The notes beneath the pieces are model-generated. The model was not told where the DNA came from, made no database searches, and saw nothing but the letters and a program-made list of their open reading frames with translations. Below are positions 1-8,928 of a stretch of DNA of 64,000 nucleotides, in pieces. The stretch is from assembly GCF_018860745.1 (NCBI RefSeq), contig NZ_JAHKPY010000015.1, positions 62,001 to 126,000 of the forward strand. The letters are read 5' to 3'. Positions within the stretch are counted from its first letter, which is position 1; every line of letters starts with the position of its first letter. Both the position numbers and the translations under genes were made by a program. This DNA comes from Zobellia uliginosa (lineage in GTDB: Bacteria; Bacteroidota; Bacteroidia; Flavobacteriales; Flavobacteriaceae).

Positions 1-558
1 ATTTTTGAAACTGAAAATGCAGGTGCGGAAATTGTCCTTGTAGGACAACCTAATATGATTGAGAAAAAGTTAGACAATAAAATTGCCGTTCCTAATATTT
101 TAAGCTTTTTGACCTATCAGGAATGGGATAGACAAATTCCCGGAATGGATCAATTTAAAAAGGAAGAGCTACCCGATAATATTCCTGCACTGTACTATTC
201 CTATCATATAATGGTTGGTTTGGGTACAATTTTTATGGCATTAATGGCCTTATCGGCATTTTTATTATGGCGCAAAAAACTGTACCAAGCAAGACCACTG
301 CTTTGGGCTATTATGTTTTTAGTTCCCTTTCCTTACATAGCAAATCTCACGGGCTGGTATACGGCAGAATTAGGAAGACAACCGTACTTGGTGTATGGTC
401 TTTTAAGAACCGCGGAAGGTGTTTCCCCTACGGTTTCTTCTGGTAACACCTTGTTTACTTTGCTAGGTTTTGTTGCCTTGTACATGTTGCTAGGGTTACT
501 CTTTTTAGTCCTAGTTGGCAAAACTATAAACGAAGGTCCTAAACCCCAAATACATTAA
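1..558 (+). CDS. cydA: Cytochrome bd ubiquinol oxidase subunit I, C-terminal part (partial)
   Basis: The frame is open from base 1, so this is the 3' end of a gene that begins before the window. About 185 codons are present. The end carries hydrophobic segments and the features of the CydA C-terminus: a WYTAELGRQPY stretch, then a final helix pair ending near LLGLLFLVLVGK. CydA is the haem-bearing quinol-oxidising subunit of the high-affinity bd oxidase in the inner membrane. cydB follows after 3 nt, so the two form an operon. An internal ATG at 55 is not the true start. Confidence 0.93.
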   Translation: MFETENAGAEIVLVGQPNMIEKKLDNKIAVPNILSFLTYQEWDRQIPGMDQFKKEELPDNIPALYYSYHIMVGLGTIFMALMALSAFLLWRKKLYQARPLLWAIMFLVPFPYIANLTGWYTAELGRQPYLVYGLLRTAEGVSPTVSSGNTLFTLLGFVALYMLLGLLFLVLVGKTINEGPKPQIH

Positions 559-561
559 ATT

Positions 562-1635
562 ATGGAAACATTTTGGTTCATAGCAATTGCTACCGTATTA
601 GCGATATTTTTTATTCTGGACGGTTATGATTTTGGCGCAGGAATTATTCACTTATTTTTTGCAGAAACGGAAAAAGACAAAGAGGTAATTACAAAATCGG
701 CAGGTTTGTTTTGGGATTCCAATGAAGTCTGGCTTGTAGCCGCGGGAGGTATGTTATTTATGGCATTCCCCACGTTTTACGCATCCGTTTTTAGTGGTTT
801 TTATTTACCATTGATCATTGTATTATGGCTGATTATTTTTAGAGCTATAGGACTAGAACTGAGAGGGCAATTTAAGTTTCAAATGTGGAAAGACATCTGG
901 GACAAATCTTTTGGCGTTTCAAGCTTATTACTCGCCTTGTTTTTTGGGATTGCCCTCGGCAATATTGTCAGAGGCGTAAATTTAGGCGGTGTTGAAAACG
1001 GGGTATCTACCTATGAAGGGCATTATTTCTTTCTGCCCTTATGGGACAGTAGTTTTAGTCCGCTAAGCAAAACACCGGGAATCATAGATTGGTTTACCAT
1101 TATCATTGGTTTGATTGCCGTAGTGACCTTGGCTATTCATGGTGCCAATTGGATTATCCTAAAAACCAATTCGTCCATCAATTCAAAATTGAAAATTATC
1201 ATTTTCAGGTTGAATATTGCGCTTGCCGTACTCACCGTATTTTCATTAACCGTATGGAATACCGTTAATCCTAATTCATTTGATAATTTTGGCCATAAAC
1301 CATATTTATTACTATTTCCCATAATTTATTTAACGGGACTTATTGGTCTATTCTTTATTAAAAAACTTAAAAAAGATATTCACGGTTTTGTATTATCAAC
1401 ACTCTTGATACTTGGCGGTATTACATCCTCGCTAGCTTCTTTGTTCCCCGTAATTCTGCCTTCGGTAAATACCACTCACGAACCGTTAACGATATACAAT
1501 ACCTCAGCATCCGAGTATGGTTTGTCCGTGGCTCTTAATTGGGCGTTAATAGGCTTTGTACTATTGGGAGTTTATTTTATTGTTCAAAAAAGATTGATGG
1601 CCGGAAAAATAGATAATATGGATTATGGTCACTAA
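562..1635 (+). CDS. cydB: Cytochrome bd ubiquinol oxidase subunit II
   Basis: A 357-residue polytopic membrane protein. It starts with the typical CydB opening (METFWF, then a helix followed by DGYDFGAG) and has a conserved WDSNEVWL segment near residue 50. It partners with CydA in the bd quinol oxidase, which reduces oxygen to water with high affinity and without proton pumping. Its length fits the family. It lies 3 nt after cydA and just before a small membrane gene, consistent with one transcript. Confidence 0.96.
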   Translation: METFWFIAIATVLAIFFILDGYDFGAGIIHLFFAETEKDKEVITKSAGLFWDSNEVWLVAAGGMLFMAFPTFYASVFSGFYLPLIIVLWLIIFRAIGLELRGQFKFQMWKDIWDKSFGVSSLLLALFFGIALGNIVRGVNLGGVENGVSTYEGHYFFLPLWDSSFSPLSKTPGIIDWFTIIIGLIAVVTLAIHGANWIILKTNSSINSKLKIIIFRLNIALAVLTVFSLTVWNTVNPNSFDNFGHKPYLLLFPIIYLTGLIGLFFIKKLKKDIHGFVLSTLLILGGITSSLASLFPVILPSVNTTHEPLTIYNTSASEYGLSVALNWALIGFVLLGVYFIVQKRLMAGKIDNMDYGH

Positions 1636-1638
1636 AAA

Positions 1639-1953
1639 ATGATTAAGATGACGGATACGTTAATTTCGCTCATTAGTATTTTAATAGGTATTTTTGGGGC
1701 CAATAGCACTGCTTCTATCTTCAAGAAGTATTCCTTTGGCCTTATCGGAAATACTATTGCAGGTGTATTTGGTAGTATCTTATTCATTAAATCGTTTGGA
1801 AGGTTAGGTTTCACTCCTCAATCCATAATGAACTTAGGAGATTTCCATCTTAACTTATTCATCATCAATTGTCTTGTCTCATTTGCAGGCGGAAGCCTTG
1901 CCGTTATATTGATTTCCAAATTAAAGCGCAAAATGAATCAGAATAATGGTTAA
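1639..1953 (+). CDS. Small membrane protein, unknown function
   Basis: 104 residues with three likely membrane segments (about residues 5-23, 33-52 and 72-93) and a basic tail, KLKRKMNQ. The glycine-rich turn [13 protein letters not shown] recalls the GlsB/YeaQ type of small membrane protein, but the match is loose and I do not assign the family. An ATG at 1648 is an alternative start. It begins 3 nt after cydB and overlaps the next gene by 8 nt, so it is probably co-transcribed. It is not CydX, which is much shorter. Confidence 0.75.
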   Translation: MIKMTDTLISLISILIGIFGANSTASIFKKYSFGLIGNTIAGVFGSILFIKSFGRLGFTPQSIMNLGDFHLNLFIINCLVSFAGGSLAVILISKLKRKMNQNNG

Positions 1954-2593
1954 TAAAATTAGCGATCAAATGAAAAGCGCACCTGAAAAAAAGTGGAATG
2001 ACGTATTCAGTAATAGCGAATACGTTTATGGAGAAGCTCCAAACGAATACTTCAAAGAACATATAGAAAATAGTACATCTGGAAAAATTTTATTTGCGGC
2101 CGAGGGCGAAGGAAGGAATGCTGTACACGCTGCTAAATTAGGCTGGCAAGTTTCTGCTTTCGATATAAGTGAGAAGGGAAAAGACAAGGCCCTGCATCTA
2201 GCAAAAGTAAATAAGGTAGTAATTGATTATAAAGTAGGGGACTTACCTGATCTAAATTACCCTGAAGCCTCTTTTGATATTATAGTTTTAATTTACGCTC
2301 ACTTTTCACCAGAACTTAAGTCTAGGTATCATAAAAAATTAAACACCTTATTAAAAAAAGGCGGTATAATTATTTTTGAAGCTTTTAGTAAAAAGCACAT
2401 AGAATACCAAGAAGCGAACCCTAAAGTTGGAGGCCCGCAACACATCGATTTTTTATTTTCGATTAAAGAAATTAAATCCGATTTTAGCAATTATGAAATT
2501 ATTGAATTAGCAGAGGAAGAAATTATATTACGCGAGGGTATGAAACACAATGGCAAGAGTTCTGTAATACGTTTTATTGGCCGCAAAAAATAA
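1946..2593 (+). CDS. Class I SAM-dependent methyltransferase, TehB-like
   Basis: 215 residues with a Rossmann methyltransferase core. Motif I is degenerate ([17 protein letters not shown], near residues 50-66) and is followed by the acidic strand end VSAFDIS. This pattern is typical of the tellurite-resistance/thiopurine-like methyltransferases seen in flavobacteria. The substrate is unknown. The annotated start overlaps the previous gene by 8 nt; an ATG at 1970 (MKSAPEKKW) fits the family start better and would remove the overlap. Confidence 0.82.
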   Translation: MVNKISDQMKSAPEKKWNDVFSNSEYVYGEAPNEYFKEHIENSTSGKILFAAEGEGRNAVHAAKLGWQVSAFDISEKGKDKALHLAKVNKVVIDYKVGDLPDLNYPEASFDIIVLIYAHFSPELKSRYHKKLNTLLKKGGIIIFEAFSKKHIEYQEANPKVGGPQHIDFLFSIKEIKSDFSNYEIIELAEEEIILREGMKHNGKSSVIRFIGRKK

Positions 2594-2759
2594 GTTTACA
2601 TCATAACTTTACCACTATTCTTCTATATGGTTCATTTTGTATACTCCTTTATAAAAAACATGGATGGACTCTATTCCAGTAAAATGTATTGCCCTATTGC
2701 TTTTCATCTGATTTAAACGTACAACGTCTCATAATCAACTGGAAGGTAATTATATATCA

Positions 2760-2767
2760 TATATTTG
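2760..2767 (+). promoter_or_regulatory. Promoter -7 element for the SPOR-domain gene
   Basis: TATATTTG matches the Bacteroidota -7 consensus TAnnTTTG exactly, 43 nt before the start codon. The -33 element is weak: only CTGG about 17 nt upstream. Confidence 0.5.
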
Positions 2768-2810
2768 CATTTCTACACAACCTAACCAGTTTAAACTATA
2801 AACCTTAACC

Positions 2811-3575
2811 ATGAATCCTGAAAAAGACGTTTTTGAAAACTCAGAAGAAAAATGGAATTTTATAATTGCGTTAATCGTAATTGCCGTTTTCTCGGTATTC
2901 ATATATCAATACTTCTTTAAATCTGATGAAATCCCGGTAGTTGAAACATCAACTGATACGGATGAATCCCAAACGGAATCCAAGCCCTACTCCAAAACGA
3001 AAGATCATGTAAGCGAATATGTCTATGTGGGTTCTAAAACCTATGAACTGAAGAAAATAAAAACTGAAGATTCTTATTTAAAAGAGATAGACAGTGCAGT
3101 GATTATTTCTGACATCACAAAAAATAAGTCTATCGTTATCGATACCATTTCAGGAACTAAATCTTCGGATAAGAAAGTTGAAGAATCGATAGATAATCAA
3201 CAAAAAAATTCTGAAATTGTAACTCCTCCAAAAGAGGAATTGGTTGTACCCAAAGCCAGCACAGTGGCCGAAACTCCCGTAGAAAAAGATATAAAAAAAG
3301 AAACGGAAACATTACAAACCAAGACCAAACCCCAAACCAGCAATACAACTTACAACTGTGTTATAGTAGTAGGTGTCTTTAGAGAGCAAAATAACAGGAA
3401 AACAATCATTAAAAAACTAAAATCTTTGGGCTACAACCACTCAGAAGGTAGTTTACGAGAAGGCATGAGTTATGTTGGTGTACCAACTGCCTGTAATGAT
3501 GAGCAAGAAAAACAAAAGCTTTTAAAAGAATTGAACATCGCTTTTGGTATAGATTCATGGATTAAGAAGCTTTAG
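2811..3575 (+). CDS. Single-pass membrane protein with C-terminal SPOR-like domain
   Basis: 254 residues. One membrane helix lies at about residues 16-36 (WNFIIALIVIAVFSVFIYQYF), followed by a long low-complexity acidic/lysine/threonine linker to about residue 175. The C-terminal fold (residues about 180-254) contains VIVVGVFREQNNRKTIIKKL and resembles a SPOR peptidoglycan-binding repeat. SPOR domains bind denuded glycan strands at division sites; that role here is inferred from family knowledge. It is a single-gene unit with its own promoter and a strong terminator. Confidence 0.75.
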   Translation: MNPEKDVFENSEEKWNFIIALIVIAVFSVFIYQYFFKSDEIPVVETSTDTDESQTESKPYSKTKDHVSEYVYVGSKTYELKKIKTEDSYLKEIDSAVIISDITKNKSIVIDTISGTKSSDKKVEESIDNQQKNSEIVTPPKEELVVPKASTVAETPVEKDIKKETETLQTKTKPQTSNTTYNCVIVVGVFREQNNRKTIIKKLKSLGYNHSEGSLREGMSYVGVPTACNDEQEKQKLLKELNIAFGIDSWIKKL

Positions 3576-3587
3576 TTCAAAACGAAA

Positions 3588-3613
3588 AAAGCCGTAAGTA
3601 TACTTACGGCTTT
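3588..3613. terminator. Bidirectional terminator
   Basis: Perfect palindrome GCCGTAAGTA/TACTTACGGC (3591-3610), flanked by A-run and T-run, between two convergent genes. Confidence 0.88.
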
Positions 3614-3635
3614 CATATTTTATTCAATAAGAAAC

Positions 3636-4325
3636 TTATTTGCCCCCATTTAGTTTATCCTGTAATTTTTTTAACTCATCCCACTTGTCTGCACTCGCCA
3701 ATTTAGCCTGTTTAGGCCATGAGCCAGGTTTGTGCATGGTGTAACGCGGTCCAGCTTCTTTTAAAATGCCTTCTAAAACTTTCACCGTCGTTTTCCCTAA
3801 CTTTTCAAAAGTTCCAATACCTTTATCCGTTAGAATAGAGGCAATTTTAGGACCGATGCCCTCAATCTTTTTTAAATCGTCTTTCTTCGCTTTTGAAGCA
3901 GGTTTCTTAGCTACTGTTTTTTTAGCTACAGGTTTTTTAGCTACTTTCTTTACTGGCTTCTTTGCTACCTTTTTGACAGTTTTCTTAACCGGCTTTTTAG
4001 GCACAGGCATTGAAGTTAAATCGACTACGCTATTGTCTATCCCCTCGTAAGGTGATGGCACATAAGCATCTGCCGCATGATCATTGAACCAACCTTTATC
4101 CGTACTTAAATAACGAAACTCGTAACGTTTTCCAATCTCAAGTTTTATAGTCTTGGAATAAGAACCGTTCTTTTTTTCCATTTGATAAGCACTGTCGTTA
4201 GTTTGCCAATTATTAAAATCACCCAACAACAGAACATCAGATGGACTTGGAGCTTCGTTTGCTCCAACCGTAAATGTTACCAAAGCATGTGAACTTTTAC
4301 CTTTTGTCTGTTTTGCTAATGCCAT
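3636..4325 (-). CDS. CBM48-like / lysine-rich / helix-hairpin-helix fusion protein
   Basis: 229 residues in three parts. Residues about 10-95 resemble the early-set glycogen-binding fold (CBM48/AMPK type) with a GDFNNW motif. Residues about 105-150 are a histone H1-like KKPVKK / KKPVAKK repeat. Residues about 152-229 form an HhH segment (KKIEGIGPKIASIL, then MHKPGSWPKQA). The same type of C-terminal tail occurs appended to ribosomal protein L21 in Bacteroidota (from memory). The lysine tract predicts nucleic-acid binding. The function of the combination is unknown. It stands alone, convergent with the SPOR gene. Confidence 0.75.
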   Translation of the reverse strand: MALAKQTKGKSSHALVTFTVGANEAPSPSDVLLLGDFNNWQTNDSAYQMEKKNGSYSKTIKLEIGKRYEFRYLSTDKGWFNDHAADAYVPSPYEGIDNSVVDLTSMPVPKKPVKKTVKKVAKKPVKKVAKKPVAKKTVAKKPASKAKKDDLKKIEGIGPKIASILTDKGIGTFEKLGKTTVKVLEGILKEAGPRYTMHKPGSWPKQAKLASADKWDELKKLQDKLNGGK

Positions 4326-4555
4326 ATCTATTGATATTTGTTTGTTATATAAATGTAACGCAGAAATTACTCATTACCATAAGTTTAAGCCAACAAATTT
4401 TTTATTTAAAATCATTACAGTTAAATATAGGCTTCCGGCTATGTAACCAAAACCCAACCATTCATTGAGCTACTTAACAACGAAATAGCAACACGAACAT
4501 TGTTGTCAAAAAGATTTATATCAAAAAGCTATCTTTACCGATTTAAAAGCTGTTA

Positions 4556-5518
4556 ATGTCATATACCTTACTATCCTCCCCTTTACAAGGCTTTACAGAT
4601 GCTATTTTCCGTAACGCGCAACAGAAATATTTTGGAGGAATAGACACTTACTACGCACCATACATTCGGTTTAATAGGAAGATGATCATTAAAGGATCAT
4701 ACCAGCGGGATTTAAACCCCGTGGTGAATACAAGTTTGGAACTGATACCACAGGTAATGACTGCGGACGTTGAACATTTTCTGTTTGTAATTAAATACAT
4801 TCAGTCGTTAGGATATAAAGAACTGAATTGGAATTTAGGCTGCCCCTACCCTATGGTCACCAATAGCGGAATGGGTTCTGGACTTATATGCAATACCGAA
4901 AAAATAGACCATATCTTAGAACGCGCCCATAGCGAAACCGATGTTACCATTTCTATAAAAATGCGTCTTGGCTATGAAAACAGCCAAGAAATATTAGATG
5001 CTTTTCCCATACTAGAAAAGTATCCGCTTAAGAATGTAGCCATACATGCCCGTCTTGGAAAACAACTATATAAAGGAGGTGTAGACCTAGAGGCCTTTCA
5101 GAAGTGCGTAGATGTTGCAAAACATACTTTATATTATAACGGTGATATAACTACCGTTGCTCAGTTTAACGCCATGCGTGAACGTTTTCCTTCTATTGAA
5201 CATTTTATGATCGGCCGTGGTCTAATAGCCGATCCGTTTCTTCCCAGTATGATCAGACTAAACACCACTGAATACCCCAAAAAACGATGGGATATTTTCA
5301 GAGAATTTCATGATACTATTTATCAACAATATGACGCTATACTTTCTGGGCCCACACCTATTAAAATGAAGATGCTAGGCTTTTGGGAGTTTTTCTCCCA
5401 GTCTACACATAATCCCCAGAAAGTCTATAAAGCCATTAAGAAAGCAGGCAACCCATATAAGTATAAACAGGCGGTAGGAGAAATTATAGCTACTCAAAAG
5501 CGTATTCTTTCTCCATAA
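4556..5518 (+). CDS. dus: tRNA-dihydrouridine synthase
   Basis: 320 residues, a TIM-barrel FMN enzyme reducing uridines in the tRNA D-loop. Visible motifs are SSPLQGFTD at the N-terminus, NLGCPYP (the catalytic Cys that protonates the uridine), KMRLG, VAIHAR, YNGDI and MIGRG (phosphate binding). Sequence and length suggest the DusC-like branch, but the exact target uridine cannot be read off. The ATG at 4556 directly precedes the conserved SxPLQG motif. Upstream, TATCTTTA at 4530 is a possible imperfect -7 element. Confidence 0.92.
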   Translation: MSYTLLSSPLQGFTDAIFRNAQQKYFGGIDTYYAPYIRFNRKMIIKGSYQRDLNPVVNTSLELIPQVMTADVEHFLFVIKYIQSLGYKELNWNLGCPYPMVTNSGMGSGLICNTEKIDHILERAHSETDVTISIKMRLGYENSQEILDAFPILEKYPLKNVAIHARLGKQLYKGGVDLEAFQKCVDVAKHTLYYNGDITTVAQFNAMRERFPSIEHFMIGRGLIADPFLPSMIRLNTTEYPKKRWDIFREFHDTIYQQYDAILSGPTPIKMKMLGFWEFFSQSTHNPQKVYKAIKKAGNPYKYKQAVGEIIATQKRILSP

Positions 5519-5594
5519 GCTATTTTTATAAAGGTTGATTACTCCAGTTTCTTTTTTTTAATGTTACTGAATATTTAGAAATAACCCGCTAAAA

Positions 5595-5918
5595 TCAAGC
5601 ACCTAAACACGCTCCAAAATTCGGACAAATATGAGGTAGGAGAATCCAGACATGAATAAAAAATAGAATAATAAAAAGCAACCCTATTAATAAAGCATGA
5701 CTAATATAAACCTCATCTCCTGCTGGCTTGATTATTGGCCACAACAGACCAAATACTCCTGATACAAATAGAAAGAAAGGAATACCCGATGAAAAAATTA
5801 GAAATTGAGCACTAAACTCATCTTTTAAAGCACCGTAAAAAATAAGCCCTATACCTATAGATAGAATCAATAAGATCCAGTAAACTTTTTTAGCTGTACC
5901 ATTTTTAACTGTAGCCAT
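5595..5918 (-). CDS. Small membrane protein, unknown function
   Basis: 107 residues from the preferred ATG at 5918 (MATVKNGTAKK); an in-frame ATG at 5945 would add nine residues. Three hydrophobic segments are visible (about residues 11-32, 40-66 and 75-95). The C-terminus has two Cys (HICPNFGACLGA), which could form a disulfide or a metal site. I recognise no family. It is a monocistronic gene facing the dus gene tail to tail. Confidence 0.7.
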   Translation of the reverse strand: MATVKNGTAKKVYWILLILSIGIGLIFYGALKDEFSAQFLIFSSGIPFFLFVSGVFGLLWPIIKPAGDEVYISHALLIGLLFIILFFIHVWILLPHICPNFGACLGA

Positions 5919-5945
5919 GATTTCCAATTTTTCGATTATTACCAT

Positions 5946-6250
5946 CTAAAATTACTCTGAATCAAGACAATACTAAATGACCTACATCAGGACAAGAAAT
6001 AATTAATCGAAAAAAAGAAAATGGTATTTTATTTAGACTTAAAACCTTTGGAATAATTTACAGTCTATGCTTAATCCAAAACTTTTAATTTTATGTGAAT
6101 ACACATGTAAGGAGGTACTTCTATATAGCCCATATAAGCTTTAAAAAAGCCAAACGAATATGACCAATACAAAGAAATGCAATCACATCTTAAGCCTTTA
6201 CAGCGGCTATTTAGTCTACAATTTTTCAGTAAATGATATTTAAATAAAAA
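5946..6250. other. AT-rich intergenic stretch, nothing recognised
   Basis: About 300 bases with no credible ORF, RNA gene or repeat family that I can identify. A short palindrome (ATGTG-AAT-ACACAT near 6095-6110) is visible but has no supporting context. The promoter of the membrane-protein gene at 5918 must lie at its left edge. Confidence 0.4.
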
Positions 6251-6253
6251 GAA

Positions 6254-6285
6254 AAAGCTCCTTAAGTTTACACTTAAAGAGCTTT
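6254..6285 (-). terminator. Terminator of the tRNA-Arg transcript
   Basis: On the minus strand AAAGCTC pairs with GAGCTTT, then one mismatch and TTAAG/CTTAA around a 6-nt loop, followed by TTTTTC. It lies just beyond the tRNA 3' end. Confidence 0.75.
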
Positions 6286-6296
6286 AAATAAAATTG

Positions 6297-6370
6297 TGAC
6301 CCCGGCAGGATTCAAACCTGCAACCCTCAGAGCCGAAATCTGATGCGCTATTCAGTTGCGCCACGAGGCC
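6297..6370 (-). tRNA. tRNA-Arg (anticodon UCG)
   Basis: The complement folds into a full 74-nt cloverleaf. The acceptor pairs GGCCTCG with CGGGGTC, the D-stem is GCGC/GCGC, the anticodon stem is TCAGA/TCTGA with loop TTTCGGC, and the T-stem is GCAGG/CCTGC with loop TTTGAAT. The anticodon TCG reads CGA and other CGN codons if modified. The discriminator base is A. CCA is not encoded (the genome continues CAA), so it must be added by tRNA nucleotidyltransferase. It follows yqeY closely and may share its transcript. Confidence 0.95.
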
Positions 6371-6374
6371 AATT

Positions 6375-6821
6375 TTATGCTAATTTTTGTTTTACAATGG
6401 CAGAAATGGTTTTACCGTCTGCTTGTCCGGCCAATTCTTTGGATACCATACCCATAACCTTGCCCATATCTTTCATTCCCGATGCTCCAGTAGCATCTAT
6501 AGTCTGTACGACTACTTTCTCTATTTCTTCCTCAGTAAGCTGTTCTGGCAAGAACTTTTCCAATACTGCTATCTGTGCCAATTCTGGCTCGGCAAGATCT
6601 TCTCTTCCTTGATCTTTAAATATTGTAGCACTATCTTTACGTTGCTTTACAAGCTTCTGAACCAGTTGAATTTCATCATCTTCGGTCAACTCTCCGCCCT
6701 TTCCGCTAGTCTGTGCCATTAGCAAGGCAGATTTAATGGCGCGAAGCGATTCCAAAGCAACAGTATCCTTTGCTTTCATTGCCGCTTTCATCTGTTCCAT
6801 TACCTTTTGCTGTAAGCCCAT
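6375..6821 (-). CDS. yqeY: GatB/YqeY domain protein
   Basis: 148 residues matching the YqeY family along its length: MKAAMKAKDTVALESLRAIKSAL at the start, LVKQRKDSATIFKDQGREDL in the middle, and the GatB-tail-like FLPEQLTEEEIEKVV and MKDMGKVMGMV at the end. The family resembles the tRNA-binding tail of amidotransferase GatB; its cellular role is unsettled. It lies 33 nt beyond the ftsZ terminator, so it is either expressed by read-through or from a promoter inside that gap. tRNA-Arg follows after 4 nt. Confidence 0.92.
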   Translation of the reverse strand: MGLQQKVMEQMKAAMKAKDTVALESLRAIKSALLMAQTSGKGGELTEDDEIQLVQKLVKQRKDSATIFKDQGREDLAEPELAQIAVLEKFLPEQLTEEEIEKVVVQTIDATGASGMKDMGKVMGMVSKELAGQADGKTISAIVKQKLA

Positions 6822-6853
6822 GCCTTTTTATTTAGGACTGCGAAGATAAAAAA

Positions 6854-6887
6854 TAAACCCGAAAAAAAATTAATTTTCTCGGGTTTA
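6854..6887 (-). terminator. Terminator at the end of the dcw operon
   Basis: TAAACCCGA pairs with TCGGGTTTA; on the minus strand the second arm is followed by an interrupted T tract. It sits between the ftsZ stop and yqeY. Confidence 0.75.
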
Positions 6888-6919
6888 AACTTGAGTTAGT
6901 TAAGTTTATTATAAAATCT

Positions 6920-8893
6920 TTAATCTACATTATCGTGTAGAAAAGAATTGTTGGAACGCAACCTAATTTCATCGTTGCTATCCTCACCTAGCGTAGTTCT
7001 TGAAACCTTACTTTCTTCTCTTCTAGCATCGCTTAAATCTATTCCCTGACGCTTATATGCAGGCTCTTTTTCAATTTCGTCAATACTACTTACACTGTTC
7101 TGAAACTTATAGTTGAAATCTTTTAGCTTTCTTCTTCTCTCGTCCGCTCTTTCCTTTAACAGCTCGTCTATAGGACTGTTCATTGGATCAATCTCTGCAG
7201 GAGCCTCGGTTTGTGGAGCTTCAACACGCTTCACTTCCATTTTAGGTTCTTCCCTGGCAATTGGCTGTGGTTTTGGTTGTGGTTTTGGCGCTGGAGTTGG
7301 TTTTGGAGCAGGCTTAGCATTTGTTAGCTCATCCTCAACTTCCATATAATCATCAAGACTGTAGCGCTTCTCACCCTCTTCATTGTATTCCATTACAGGA
7401 ATAACCTCAACAGGACTGGTAACATCAATATCCTTAACATCATCATCAAGGCTAAACGTAATTACATTGTCTTGAGCTTCATCTTCTACTACCTCTTCTT
7501 TTTTAGCAAAAGGCATATCAAAACTCATGGTAATCTGTTCTTCTTTTAACTTATCGTAAGAAACGGTCATTGGATCAATAACCTCTATATCGTTAATAGA
7601 ATCTTGTGCATTTACGATTACGAAATCGTCTTCGGAAGTATTTACTTCCGCTACTTCTTCTAAAACCTCTTCATAAAAAACGTTGAAGTTTTTGATATAG
7701 CTTGTTGTTTCTATTAAATCCATTCCCGGCTCTTCCTTTACATCTTCTTCAAGAGTATGTTTAATTACCGTAGGTTCTTCCTTTACTTTTTCGATTGGTA
7801 ATTGATGGACTACGTTTTTTCTAGCCATTAAATCATGCTGAGCACGTTGCTCATCTTCCAACGTATGGATGATTTTTTTTGTTTCTGTATTTACTATTTC
7901 ATCTTGTTGATCAACATCAAAACCTGTAGCAATAATAGTAACAGCAATAGCTTCCCCTAAATCCTCATCTTCACCAACACCCATAATGATATTAGCACCA
8001 TGACCAGCTTCTACTTGGATGTAATCATTAATTTCACCTATCTCATCAATTGTAATCTCTTGTGAACCCGAAACGATTAGCAACAATACATTTTTAGCAC
8101 CACTAATTTTATTATCGTTCAATAAAGGAGAATCCAAAGCCTTTGTAATAGCTTCGTGTGCTCTTGCCGAACCTGTAGCTTGAGCAGAACCCATTATAGC
8201 AGTACCACTATTGGAAAGTACTGTTTTAGCATCTCTAAGGTCAATATTCTGAGTATAGTGATGTGTAATTACTTCCGCAATACCTCTAGCTGCGGTAGAT
8301 AAAACTTCATCCGCTTTAGAGAAACCAGCTTTAAAGCCTAGGTTACCATATACTTCTCGAAGCTTGTTGTTATTTATAACAATTAATGAATCTACATTGG
8401 CACGTAATTTTTCAATACCTATACGTGCTTGTTCGCAACGCATTTTACCTTCAAACTCAAAAGGCATGGTAACGATGCCCACGGTAAGCACGTCCAATTC
8501 TTTTGCTTGTTTTGCGATAACAGGAGCAGCACCCGTACCGGTACCCCCACCCATACCAGCGGTAATGAATATCATTTTGGTAGTAGTGGCCAACATTTGT
8601 TTGATCTCCTCCATACTTTCCAAAGCGGCCTGTTCACCTACCTCAGGGTTGGCACCAGCTCCCAATCCTTCTGTTAATGAAACCCCTAATTGTATTTTGG
8701 TAGGTACTGAACTATTGTTCAATGCTTGTGAATCTGTATTGCATATTACAAAATCCACTCCGTTGATACCGGACTGAAACATGTGGTTAATTGCGTTACT
8801 ACCACCGCCTCCTACGCCGATTACTTTAATTACATTGCTTTGATTCTTTGGAAGATCGAATGATATTCCATCAAATTCCGTGTTGTTGCTCAT
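6920..8893 (-). CDS. ftsZ: Cell division protein FtsZ (long-tailed)
   Basis: 657 residues. The tubulin-like GTPase domain fills residues about 15-330, with the nucleotide loop GMGGGTGTGAAPVIA near residue 115 and the synergy-loop region after ITIDEIGE. FtsZ polymerises into the division ring. The tail is unusual: about 300 residues of acidic linker with a proline/lysine repeat (PAPKPTPAPKPQPKPQP), and a conserved end with EIRLRSNNSFLHDNVD that presumably binds partners. Compare about 380 residues in E. coli; long tails are usual in flavobacteria. It is the last gene of the dcw cluster, 35 nt after ftsA. Confidence 0.98.
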   Translation of the reverse strand: MSNNTEFDGISFDLPKNQSNVIKVIGVGGGGSNAINHMFQSGINGVDFVICNTDSQALNNSSVPTKIQLGVSLTEGLGAGANPEVGEQAALESMEEIKQMLATTTKMIFITAGMGGGTGTGAAPVIAKQAKELDVLTVGIVTMPFEFEGKMRCEQARIGIEKLRANVDSLIVINNNKLREVYGNLGFKAGFSKADEVLSTAARGIAEVITHHYTQNIDLRDAKTVLSNSGTAIMGSAQATGSARAHEAITKALDSPLLNDNKISGAKNVLLLIVSGSQEITIDEIGEINDYIQVEAGHGANIIMGVGEDEDLGEAIAVTIIATGFDVDQQDEIVNTETKKIIHTLEDEQRAQHDLMARKNVVHQLPIEKVKEEPTVIKHTLEEDVKEEPGMDLIETTSYIKNFNVFYEEVLEEVAEVNTSEDDFVIVNAQDSINDIEVIDPMTVSYDKLKEEQITMSFDMPFAKKEEVVEDEAQDNVITFSLDDDVKDIDVTSPVEVIPVMEYNEEGEKRYSLDDYMEVEDELTNAKPAPKPTPAPKPQPKPQPIAREEPKMEVKRVEAPQTEAPAEIDPMNSPIDELLKERADERRRKLKDFNYKFQNSVSSIDEIEKEPAYKRQGIDLSDARREESKVSRTTLGEDSNDEIRLRSNNSFLHDNVD

Positions 8894-8928
8894 AGTGTAT
8901 TAATTACTGGTTAATGTGTGTGTTGTTT

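Noticed and set aside
1639-1953. cydX candidate next to cydAB
   Set aside because: 104 residues with three helices; CydX is a single-helix peptide of about 30-40 residues.
3880-4010. Tandem DNA repeat or CRISPR-like array in the lysine-rich tract
   Set aside because: It is coding low-complexity (KKPVKK/KKPVAKK) without regular spacers.
8364-8777. 137-codon ORF on the plus strand across ftsZ
   Set aside because: Antisense shadow of the conserved FtsZ GTPase core; no family features and no promoter.
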